A stretch of 64,000 nucleotides of DNA from Salvator merianae (taxonomy: Eukaryota > Chordata > Lepidosauria > Squamata > Teiidae), in NCBI GenBank assembly GCA_003586115.2, contig QVOM02000034.1, positions 11,884,321 through 11,948,320 on the forward strand, written 5' to 3'. This document shows, piece by piece, positions 55,487 to 64,000 of the stretch. The translations under genes and the position numbers were made by a program. The notes below the pieces were generated by a model that saw only the letters and a list, made by a program, of their open reading frames with translations, did no database searches and was not told where the DNA came from. Each line of letters starts with the position of its first letter. The stretch's first letter is position 1.

Positions 55487-55640
55487 TACAGGGCGGGGCA
55501 TTCTGTACTGGAATAAGCCATCCCAAGCTGGGATTAATTCTCCTGGTGCAGAACAAGGCCATCTGCATTGGGGTGTCCTATTCCTCACTAGCCCCTGTGT
55601 TGGCTTTAAAACTCATGCCAGCTTGCATTTCAAGCTTTAC
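55487..55640. mobile_element. Fragment related to the MITE at 530-1273
   Basis: 'gtgatacagggcggggcatt', 'catcccaagctgggatta' and 'aacaaggccatctgcattgg' parallel 562-696 in the same order at a level I judge near 75 per cent. No ends are present. Confidence 0.5.
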
Positions 55641-56259
55641 CTACCAAATTTACCTCTTCCACACTTCTATCAAATATTTGGACAGTCCTGGCTTCTTTTC
55701 CATCAGCCAGCATTGATTACCTTATGGAGTGGCTCAGTGCAGACTGTCTAGTTTGGCATCCATGACTGAGGCCCTGCTCAGATGGGCCATTTTTGAAGCA
55801 GCATTGCTTCCATATCTAAGTGCTTCAGTATCTGTTTACTAAAATGCCAAGCCACACATGTTGTCTATGGACTGCTTTTCAAGTGCTTTCCCCTTGACAG
55901 ACACACCCACAAATAGTTTCACAGACTGAGTGCTGTCCCTGAGTGTCAGCCATTTTCTGTGAAGCAGCTATTGGTCATCATCTGCTCTTTGGTTCCACTC
56001 GGGTTTGTAATAGGAGAAGGTTTAGCTATTCCACTGAGAAGTCCTTCCCAACCCACATCAACCCACAGAGTGGGGCAGTCCGGACAGTCTTCCTCCACTA
56101 TGGCTCACTTGATTGACTGATCATTTTATCAAGTAGCAAGCAAGGGGCAGGACAGACATTCTGGTGACAAAGGTGGAATCTCCAGTTCTTGTGCTTCTAT
56201 TCCACTGCCTCAGACATGGCAGCATTGGTAAAGCAAATCAGAAGCACACAGAGACTCCC
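55641..56259. other. Unique sequence, no gene seen
   Basis: No feature recognised. Confidence 0.3.
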
Positions 56260-56910
56260 ACCCAAAAAAAAATTGTTAAAAATATATAAAAATGTTTTCA
56301 ATGATTGTTGTAAATATGGTGAGAAAGAAGGACCATATTATCATATGGGGTGAACATGTGGAAAAACAAACAAAATGGTTAAAAATATATCAAGAGATTA
56401 AAACAATAAAGTACCAATCCAGAGGAAACCTGAACATTTTTTACTTAGTATAGTAAGCAAGAGTTTGGGAAAATATAACGTGATAATGCAGTATATGACT
56501 ATTTGCCCATGTTTGGAAACTGTCAAAGGTTCCCACATTGGATGACTGGATAGAAAAAATGATGGAGTTTGCTGAAATGGATAAACTTACAAACTTATAA
56601 AGAGAGAAAAAGAGTGCATTTTTTATGGAAAACTGGCAGCCTTTTATTGATTACCTACAGGAGATGGAAAAGAATTTACTGATAACAGGCTTCGAAGACT
56701 AAAGAGGGAAAATGGATTTGGGGAGGAAAGAAGATTAATTGTGGAAGCAGAAGGGAGGAGATAATAGATGAACGTTGCAAAAAAATGTTGGACGGTCATA
56801 ACTAATTGGAATAGAATTAATGTCTGAAGTTATTAAGATTGTATTTAGAGTTATATTTTATTCTATGACATAAACAAAGAAAACTTATTTTAAATAAAGA
56901 AACACACGGA
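56260..56910 (+). mobile_element. L1 LINE 3' end (ORF2 end, 3' UTR, A-rich tail)
   Basis: Broken frames include 'KYGEKEGPYYHMG', 'LDDWIEKMMEFAEMDKLT' and 'QPFIDYLQEMEKNLL', the same C-terminal order as at 14390-15507. The tail is 'ttttaaataaagaaa' at about 56890-56905. The MITE at 56917 sits a few bases downstream. Stops and indels show it is inactive. Confidence 0.75.
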
Positions 56911-56916
56911 GACCTC

Positions 56917-57360
56917 AGCCCTGTCCAGACAGGATCTAAAACCTGAGATAGTCCTGGAACTATGTTGGGATTGCTACAGATATCTGTGGCAATTCCAACA
57001 TAGCCTCATGAAAAGGGGTAGAATCCCATGCTATGATTATTTGGGATTAACCAGTTCCCACCACAGGTTTTTCCCAAATATCAATATGAGCTATCTGGAC
57101 ACTTGCTCCTGCAATCTTCAGCCTGGAAATGGCCATTGCACATGTGCAAAGCAAAACCCAGACTGGAAATGACTGCCGTGTACACACAGGACTCACAATC
57201 ATGTACTTCCGGGTATTTCACACTAGTGAATGTGTGCAGCGCACCCTCAGATGAGCAAGCATCTAGACAAGATAAGTGACAGCGCTTGCCCTACTATTTG
57301 GCAGGGAAGGTGAGATGTAAACAAGCTCTTACATTTTCCCTTCACTGTCTGGAGTCAGCC
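56917..57360. mobile_element. MITE of the GGCTGCATCCAGAC family
   Basis: The left end is AGCCCTGTCCAGACAGG; the right, reverse complemented, is GGCTGACTCCAGAC. CTC flanks both sides (56914-56916 and 57361-57363). The palindromic core 'ttgggattgctac...tggcaattccaa' is at about 56964-57001. It is the third copy of this family in the window. Confidence 0.8.
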
Positions 57361-57604
57361 CTCTTTTTGCCACTTCTTCAGCTAACGATTGAAATTACAT
57401 TGCATGAAATGCCTTGCCAGTACCCATGCGCAGAAACCAAGGAGGTAAGCTATGGGAGTCGAAACCATGCCAGATCTTTTCCACAGGAGGATCAGCTTCC
57501 TGTTTTGTATTTTGATTTTTTTTTCCTGAATTTAAAATTATTTTAGTGCATCTTCTCTTGGTTATGGAATTTTGATACTGTATGTTATTTTCACACACTG
57601 ATGT

Positions 57605-57682
57605 GATGTTTTATATTGTAAACTCCCCGAAGAATACTTTTTAAAGAAAGGCGCTATGTAGATAAATGGAACAAATGAAATG
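57605..57682 (+). mobile_element. LINE/SINE 3' tail fragment
   Basis: 'atattgtaaactccccgaag' and 'aaaggcgctatgtagataaa' resemble the L2-related tail 'ttgtaaaccgccc...gggcggtatataaat'. Similar to 17440-17565. Confidence 0.5.
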
Positions 57683-58620
57683 CATTAATCTTATATCCAT
57701 TCTTACTTGATTGCTTGTTCTGAAAAGAATTCAACTGCTCATTAAAGAGATGCTTTTCCTCCATCAGAGGGCAGTTGTGTTTAGTGAAGGTGTACACATC
57801 TCTCTGGCTTTCCACTCTGTTTTTGTTCATGTATATTAGAAGCCAAGGGATAGATGGAAGGGAAAAAATGAAACATTTTCAGTGAACCCCTGGGTGGTGG
57901 CGATGGTTGCAGACTTTTTGCAGAATCTGCAGCTGGGCATTCAGGAGTCCACAGCATTGCGAAGTGCAATTACACTCACAGTTACATCCAATGCACTTGA
58001 GGTAACCGTTTCCAGCTGGCTTCTGAGAAATTACTTAATTCCCATTAAAGAACTGTTGACTCTGCTTCTGGGTAAATATGATTATTGTTTCTCAGCTATG
58101 AATGTCCGGAGCATAGCAAATGGAGAAGGCACTCAACTGAGGAGAATGAGTCTAGGAGAGGCAGGTTGAGGCATGCCCACAAAAGCGAGAGCTGTTGCCC
58201 AGTTTGTTCCTGATAACAGAAGATAAATAAATATGCCAGTTTCACTGGAACAAAAACAAACAGGCAGATAAAAGAACATAGAAAGGGACCCAAGCCAATG
58301 ACAACATTCATACTACACGGTTGGCATGAAAACAGAGGACACGACCGGATTTCAGATTGGTCAGAATCAGTTCATTTGCGGAAGGAGTTGTAAGCTTTAC
58401 CGCCTAATATTGTAATACATGCGGCAGTGTTCTTGTCAGCCTAGTGATCTGCAGGTATTTTGAATTCAGTATCCATCACTCCTAGCCATTTCAACCATGC
58501 TGGTGGCATCTGAGGAAGGGATGTGAAAATGGATGTTTAAAAACATTTGAAACAGCTACTCACTCTCAAGGTTCAGTAGGCATGGGTATGTGCCCTTATC
58601 AGGCTCCTAGGAAGGGTGAG
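57683..58620. other. Repeat-poor block, possible conserved segment at 57880-58110
   Basis: 57880-58110 has no transposon sign and includes 'agaaattacttaattcccat' and balanced composition. The 95-codon frame at 57882-58169 has no recognisable domain. Whether it is conserved cannot be judged from one sequence. Confidence 0.25.
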
Positions 58621-58621
58621 A

Positions 58622-59056
58622 TAGCATTAAGAAAGGATTGAACAGATTCATGGAGATCAGGTGTATCAATGGCTACTAGAATGGATGCCTAGGAACTGCA
58701 ACCAGGTTGGGAAGACAGGCAGGATGTCTGTAAAACCATTTGCAGGGACTCAAGAGCGGGTGAAGGTTTTGTCTTTTATTCTGCTTGAGAATGCCCAGAA
58801 GCAATTGGTGGGCCACTGTGTGAAATAGCCAAGAGGGGCAAGGATCCAGAAGACATGTGGCAACACAGGATGCCAGTTCTTCTCAGACTAGGGGGTTGCA
58901 TTGTTGATGGCATCTTCTGCCATTGAACTACAGTCATTGCTGCTGATCTCTGCATGTTTTGGACGTGTAAAGACCACCATCGTTGACTCGGGCTGGACTA
59001 CATGGGCTGTGGCCTGATCCAGCAAGGCTCTTCTTATGCTCTTATGTTCTTAATTG
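58622..59056 (+). mobile_element. CR1 LINE 3' end with a chimeric insert
   Basis: 'ttaagaaaggattgaacag', 'ggctactagaatggatgcct' and 'ggtgggccactgtgtgaaa' lead to a break at about 58829. The end resumes at 'ctggactacatgggctgtgg' (58993) and finishes 'cctgatccagcaaggctctt' and 'cttatgttctt'. About 165 bp between are foreign and described separately. Confidence 0.8.
58829..58993 (-). mobile_element. Chimeric insert in CR1: L2 piece joined to SINE-like piece
   Basis: 58829-58917 is the reverse complement of 59298-59390, with about six differences that I count ('gccaagaggggcaaggatcc', 'gccagttcttctcagacta'). 58915-58993 is the reverse complement of about 61205-61285, with a similar number ('cttctgccattga', 'ctctgcatgttttggacgt', 'agaccaccatcgttgac'). 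The two sources lie 1.8 kb apart downstream, in an order that does not follow from a simple inversion. Confidence 0.75.
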
Positions 59057-59294
59057 TGCTCACCTGTGTTGAATTTTCTCCCTCTATCTCCTCCAGAGCT
59101 CTGGGCAGAAGAGGTGAGCTTCATGGTGTCATATCGTTGATGTCTTCACTGTAACAGGATGCACATTCAGGAGCCTTTTAGAGTTTCCCCAGGTCCATGT
59201 TCAAAAGCAAAAATAACACTTCACTTTTGTATTACTTGTACTCTCCAAAATAAGCACAAACCCAGGAACATTCCAAAGAGCCTGAAAATGAACA

Positions 59295-60905
59295 TCATGA
59301 TGATGTCATCAACAATACGACCTCCTAGTCTGAGAAGAACTGGCATTCTGTGCTGCCACATGTCTTCTGGATCCTTGCCCCTCTTGGCTGATAAAAGCTA
59401 GCTGGCAGGGTATAACTGAGTGAATCCAGGAAGTAATGAATGCTTCTTTGAGAAATGCAAAGGTTCTGCTGGCTTTTAAAGAGACAATGGTGCACCTCCA
59501 CCTCAAGAGGTCCTCCCTGGATCCAGAAAATCTAAACAACTATCATCCAGTAACTAACATATTCTTTTTGGGCAAGGTGTCAGAGAGGGTTGCAGCTGAC
59601 CAACTGCAGGCATGCTTATCTAGACCCATTTCAATCTGGCTTCAGACTCAGTTATGGCATGGAATCCACCTTGGTCACCCTGATGAACTTCTTCACGAGA
59701 GGGACAGGGGAAACACAACATTGTTGGTTTTTCTGGATCTCTTGGTGGCTTTTGATACCATTGTTCATGGTATCCTTCTGGAAAGGCTATGGATGTTGGG
59801 AGTGAAGTCATTGTGTTGTGGTGGTTTTGTTCCTATCTCCAAGGCTGATGTGGGTGAATCTTGCTAGAAATCGTGGGAACTCATTTGTGGTGTTCCTCAG
59901 GGCCTGATCTTATCTCTTTAACATTTATATGAAGCCACTGGAAGAGGTCATCAGACATTTTGGAGTGAAGTGTCATCAATATGTGGATGACACTGAGTTC
60001 TATCTGAATCAGAAAAGGTGGTCAATGTGTTTGACAAGAGCCTGCAGGCAGTAATGGGCAGGATGGGGGCCAATAAATTGAAACTGAATCCAGACAAGAC
60101 AGAGGTGTTGTGTGTCTCAGGGTCTCAGGTCCATGAAGTTGTGAGGCACCCTGCCCTTGGTGGGGTTGTGATGCCCTGGAAGGGACAAATGTGAAATCTA
60201 AAGGTGCTCTTGGATTCTGTGCTGATGCTTGGCAGTGGACAAGAGAGTCTACTTCCAGTTATGGCTGATTCTCCAGCTGTGGCTATTTTTGGAAAGACAT
60301 GAGCTGACCACTGTAATTTGTGCTCTGGTAACCTCCAGACTGGATGACTGTAATGCGCTCTACATGGGGTTTCCCTTGAAGACAATTCAGAAGCTGCAGC
60401 TAGTGCAGAATGCAGCAGCTAGAGTGCTGCTCAGAATGGCTGGCCAGATGCACATTTCATCAGTCTTAAAAGAGCTGTGCTAACTGCTAATTCATTCTCA
60501 AACCCAATTCAAGGGATTAACCTTAATCTATAAGGCCCTAAATGACTTGGGTCCCAAATGTTTAAAGGAATACCTTTGCCTATGTTGACCTGCCCATACC
60601 TTAAGATCTTGAGGGGAGGCCCTCCTGATTGTACCACGATCTTCCATAGTTGAGGGGCTGAACACTTAGGGTAGGGCCTTTTCGGTGGTAGCCCCCAGCC
60701 TATGGAATAATCTCTCCCTTGAGGTGCACCAGTCAACTTCACTATATACATTCAGAAGATTGGTAAAGGCACACTAATTTATCCTGACCTTTGACTGAGG
60801 AACATCTTTCCCTCTGGACATTCAGTTATTATTTTGGTATGTTATTATTTTTAGTATGTTCATTTTATATTTTGTTTTATTGCTGTAACTGTCTCTGAGA
60901 CCTTT
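59295..60905 (+). mobile_element. L2-type LINE, 5'-truncated, reverse-transcriptase region
   Basis: The frame at 59436-59867 has SLDPENLNNYHPVTN, FFLGKVSERVAADQLQ and FLDLLVAFDT, the last being RT motif A with its aspartate. After an in-frame stop, VPQGLILS (motif B) appears near 59892, and YVDDTEF (motif C, two aspartates) at about 59980 in a shifted frame. The C-terminal VTSRLDDCNALYMGFPLKT, LQLVQNAAARVLL and VLKEL follow at 60330-60480. The tail ends near 60905. It is a pseudogene-like remnant with stops and frameshifts. Confidence 0.88.
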
Positions 60906-61199
60906 GTCAGTTCAGACCATGCAGCCTTCTCAGTTGGCTTCCCACATTGACCCTGCGTACAGAGAAAAGGAATGGTGGCTCAGTGTCTGCGTGGGTTGGA
61001 GAAGTCTTCTGAAGGTCAAGGCTTGGGAATGAAGGAAGGGTACTGAAATGTTTAGACAAGGGCTTGTTAGCTGAACAAGGCTGGAAGATGTGCCTACTAA
61101 ATTATACAATCTTGTAACTACAACTGTACAGCATGGTTTACTATCAACAAACCAACATGTTCCTTCAGAGAAGAGAGTTGTCTCTCCTTTTCCTGTCTG
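60906..61199. other. Unique spacer, no gene seen
   Basis: No recognised feature apart from adjacency to the L2 tail. Confidence 0.3.
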
Positions 61200-61325
61200 A
61201 GCCAGGGTCAACGATGGTGGTCTTGAGACGTCCAAAACATGCAGAGGTCAGCAGCAATGACTGTAGCTCAATGGCAGAAGATCTCCTTTGCATGCAGAAG
61301 GTTCTAGGCTTGATCTCTGGGGTCT
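61200..61325 (+). mobile_element. SINE-like repeat with tRNA-type head
   Basis: From about 61257 the text 'tgactgtagctcaatggcag' then 'tttgcatgcagaaggttcta' and 'ggcttgatctctgg' looks like a degraded tRNA-derived head (A box TAGCTCAATGG, B-box-like AGGCTTGATCTC). The preceding 55 bp plus the first part of the head recur, reversed, in the CR1 insert at 58915-58993. It is too degraded to call a tRNA gene. Confidence 0.55.
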
Positions 61326-64000
61326 TGCTGAAGAAATCAATGCCAAGCCACTTCTGATTTGTAGCCAAACAAGCTGCATGATTACGTCCATGTAATCACC
61401 AGGGGTTAAGCTCAGTTCAATGGTATCTCTACTTTTTACAAATGCCATACTCCTTACGGCAGCTCCTGACCTCCATAAACTCCATAAACCTCACTGCTGA
61501 AGAAAACTCCTCTCATAGCAGTAAGGTTTCTGCACAGACTGCTTTTACAAAGGATCAGAAATGAGACTGGAAGTCTGTCTTTTTCAGCTCTGCGCAAAAG
61601 TGCTCTGGGCAAAAGTTGTTGAGTAAGGCACTTCCTTTCCTACTCTGTGCATCCACATGGGGGTGGGGAGAACGAGCCACCACAACCACCGCAAGAATTC
61701 CTTAAAAAGCACAACGGGTGAGTCAACCTGTGGGGCAGTTGTGTGACTCACAGCTGGTTGGGTGCGCACCCAAACTATAGACACCCAGACATGTGTCTGC
61801 ACTGGCTCTGAGGGGTACACAAAATGCCTGTGTGAAGGCAGCTTAGGCTATTTTAGCTTGATTAAATTTAGAACACGCTGCATTCTAAATGTATGAAACA
61901 CTTGCTAAACACTTAAAAGAGAGTTGTATAATTGAAAGAGAAAGTTAGATTATACACACTGAAGAACCAGTGTTTCTACCTGGCTCAGTTTGTTACTCTT
62001 GATCAGGTGGGAAATCTTAGGCCCAGGCCTGATTCAGAATTTGGAAAAACTCCTTTTTTTGAGAGTGCAGCTGCTGTGATCCCCATGGGACTTGTAGTCT
62101 AAAAAGAAGAACCATTTATTGTTGCTACCAAAGAGTTCAGCCCTTCTTTGTAAGAGAGGGAAAGTGCAAACTGAATAGTTTCCTTATCAGTCAGCTGAGG
62201 TTTCGCCTTCATATTTTTGACCAGCGGTCAGCAGCTGACAGAGTTGGCAGAAGCAAATCATGTCAACGGATTTGCATACAATTTATTTGCATACCGTGTT
62301 TCCAAACTAAGATGCCCAAGGCAATTTACAGAAACCACCAGAAAACAATACAGCAATGCAAAATAATACATTATTAATTTAAACAGAAAATACCAAAATA
62401 CAAATCGAGTGCAGAAACGAAAAAGTCAAAAAGACGTTTCTCTCATTTTAAAACTCTGAACAGGGCCTTTTGCTGGGTCTCACTCCCTCATCCCAGCAGC
62501 TATTGATATCGGCAGGAGCAGATTACCTGAAGAAGAGAAAAACCAAGGCAAAGAATGGACTCAAGCAGGCATCAACTCAGTTGCACGGACTGAGAAGTTC
62601 CTCCCCAAAAGCAGCTGCCTTCATGGGATAGCCAGAACATTGTGGACTACTGACTTTCTGGCTGCCTTATAAAAGGCAGTATGCTTCTGAAGACCAGCCT
62701 CCCCAGCTGACTAGCTTTATTGGATCACTCATCACAAATACTAATGGGCTTTTATTAGAGCATATCTTGACACACTGCCCTCCACATGGTTAGATGGCAG
62801 AGACCACCATCCTTCCAATTTCCAAAGTCTTTGGGTGATTCTGGACTGGCCAGTATATTGGACCACCAAGCATCCTTTGCCCCTGCAGATCTATTGAAGG
62901 TGAAAGCATCTCCCATACCTTTCTATACTGCAATCTCTATTGAGAGCTGAGTTGCAAATTTATACTTCCCATCCTTCAGTCTCATTCAAGACACTCAGAT
63001 ATTATTTACATCAGGTAGCTTTTGAAGTGGCAATTTTGTTCTGTTTAGACCACAGGACTCAGTGCTTTTACTTGCAAAGCACCAACTTACAGTAGGTTGC
63101 TTTTTTTAAAAAAACTTGTTCTTGTCTTTGACTTTTCTGCTCTTCTTTTCCAAAAGCACTGAGCTGCTGGCTTTTGCATACAAAGCAATGCACTCTTGTA
63201 ATGAGCTGATATAATCAGGAGCTCAGTGTTGTGCCCATGATGGCTACATAAAATCCCTAAGGCCAGGCCACGAAAGCAAGTCTCTAAAAATAGAGAAAGA
63301 AATATTTCTTTCTTCCGTCAGTAGAAAAGAAGTGGTGCCTGTTATTAAAGGTACTGGGTCTTCCTCTCTCTTAAGCAAAGGAACTGCATAAAGGCAACAG
63401 AATTGTTAGCAGACATTTGTTTCTTCTTGTTTACTATGATGCCTCCAAATCTGTAGTTTGGACTGCAGTTTTTTTTTAACGGTGCATTGCAAGTTAGATT
63501 TTTTGCTAACTTTAGACCTGGGATGCTCAACTGCAGCCTTCCACTTGCTCTGTACTACCACTCCCAGTATTCTGGCTGGACTGGCACAGAATGCTGGAAG
63601 TTGACAGCAGGAAGCAAACAGCAAGGGAAGAATTAGAAAGCACCTGGATAAAAATAGCAAGCCAGGAACTGCTGGCTCAAAATAGACCTCATCTATTAAC
63701 CTCTGATCCCTTAGAAGGAACACTGGATATAACTATCTGCCCAACATGGTTTTGCACTACACACTGGTTTACATTATTTGTCATTTTTCCACTAGAGTTC
63801 TTCTTTACTGGTTATCTTTGCAGGGTGTTCTTTACTGAGCTGAAGTGTTAATCTTTTCTGACCATTGGGGTGACTCCTTCTCTATCTAAGTGCTGGTTAA
63901 CTACAGGGGGATAAGTTTTCATGTTCAACTAGGAAATGGTTGAAATATTAGAAAAGATCAAGTCAGAGAAAGCAAAAGAATATCTAGAAGCCTGGCACTC
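61326..64000. other. Mostly unique sequence to the window end
   Basis: 62285-62420 ('atttgcataccgtgtttcca', 'aaggcaatttacagaaacc', then A-rich) resembles a reversed LINE-type tail. 'catgggacttgtagtct' at 62085 and 'ctaccactcccagtattctg' at 63555 are scraps of the repeat seen at 14070. 'aaggcagctta' at 61834 could be a MITE end. No exon is supported up to the window edge. Confidence 0.35.

Noticed and set aside
59436..59867. Host gene encoding a 143-residue protein
   Set aside because: It carries reverse-transcriptase motifs of an L2-type LINE, followed by stops and frame changes.
61257..61325. Possible tRNA gene
   Set aside because: An A-box-like and a degraded B-box-like motif are present, but the fold is broken and the same sequence recurs in a repeat at 58915-58993, so it is a SINE head.
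62240..62300. Two octamer-like ATTTGCATA words close together
   Set aside because: The second lies in a sequence resembling a reversed LINE tail, so I see no reason to call an enhancer.

Overview
The window looks like a piece of a vertebrate, most probably squamate reptile (lizard or snake), nuclear genome. The base composition is moderate and AT-leaning, and there are many microsatellites. Its retroelements are CR1 LINEs whose 3' ends carry the reptile-type 'ctggatcaggcc ... cttatgttctt' signature, L2-type LINEs, L1 3' ends, and tRNA-derived SINEs with a LINE-like 3' tail. The species call is inference from repeat types, not from a gene. I find no protein-coding exon, tRNA or rRNA gene, or promoter that I can defend. 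The open reading frames are short, and the longest ones lie in transposon remnants or simple repeats. It is best read as an intergenic or deep-intronic segment.

Layout. 0.4-1.3 kb: a CR1 remnant split by a MITE. 1.3-5.5 kb: unique sequence, a (TATC)n array joined to a reversed L2, and a plus-strand CR1 end. 5.5-7.65 kb: a large foldback DNA element. 7.65-14 kb: unique sequence, several MITEs (including a 141-bp hAT MITE with a perfect 8-bp target duplication), a SINE and a pentanucleotide array. 14.4-15.5 kb: a dead L1 3' end. 16-34 kb: unique blocks between MITEs, CR1 and L2 pieces. 34-40 kb: GGAA and GAGA arrays, a possible conserved non-coding block near 36 kb, and another L1 scrap. 39.8-40.7 kb: a SINE followed by an identical partial copy across a single-N gap. 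42.4-44.7 kb: three MITEs, one a hAT element filled with a GC-rich minisatellite. 45-54 kb: CR1 copies acting as landing sites for other elements. 54-57.4 kb: MITE, L2 and L1 remnants. 58.6-61.3 kb: a CR1 containing an odd chimeric insert, then the best-preserved L2 reverse-transcriptase remnant. 61.3-64 kb: mostly unique.

The main unexplained pattern is the abundance of non-autonomous DNA elements. At least eight sequence families, different inside, share the same kind of 14-nt terminus (GG, six free bases, two pyrimidines, then NSAC or close). Several are flanked by matching or near-matching 3-bp target duplications. This suggests mobilisation by one group of PIF/Harbinger-like transposases encoded elsewhere. 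Nesting gives a relative age order: CR1 copies are older than the MITEs that split them, and one MITE is older than the L2 fragment inside it. Boundaries were read by eye and may be off by a few bases; divergence values are estimates.
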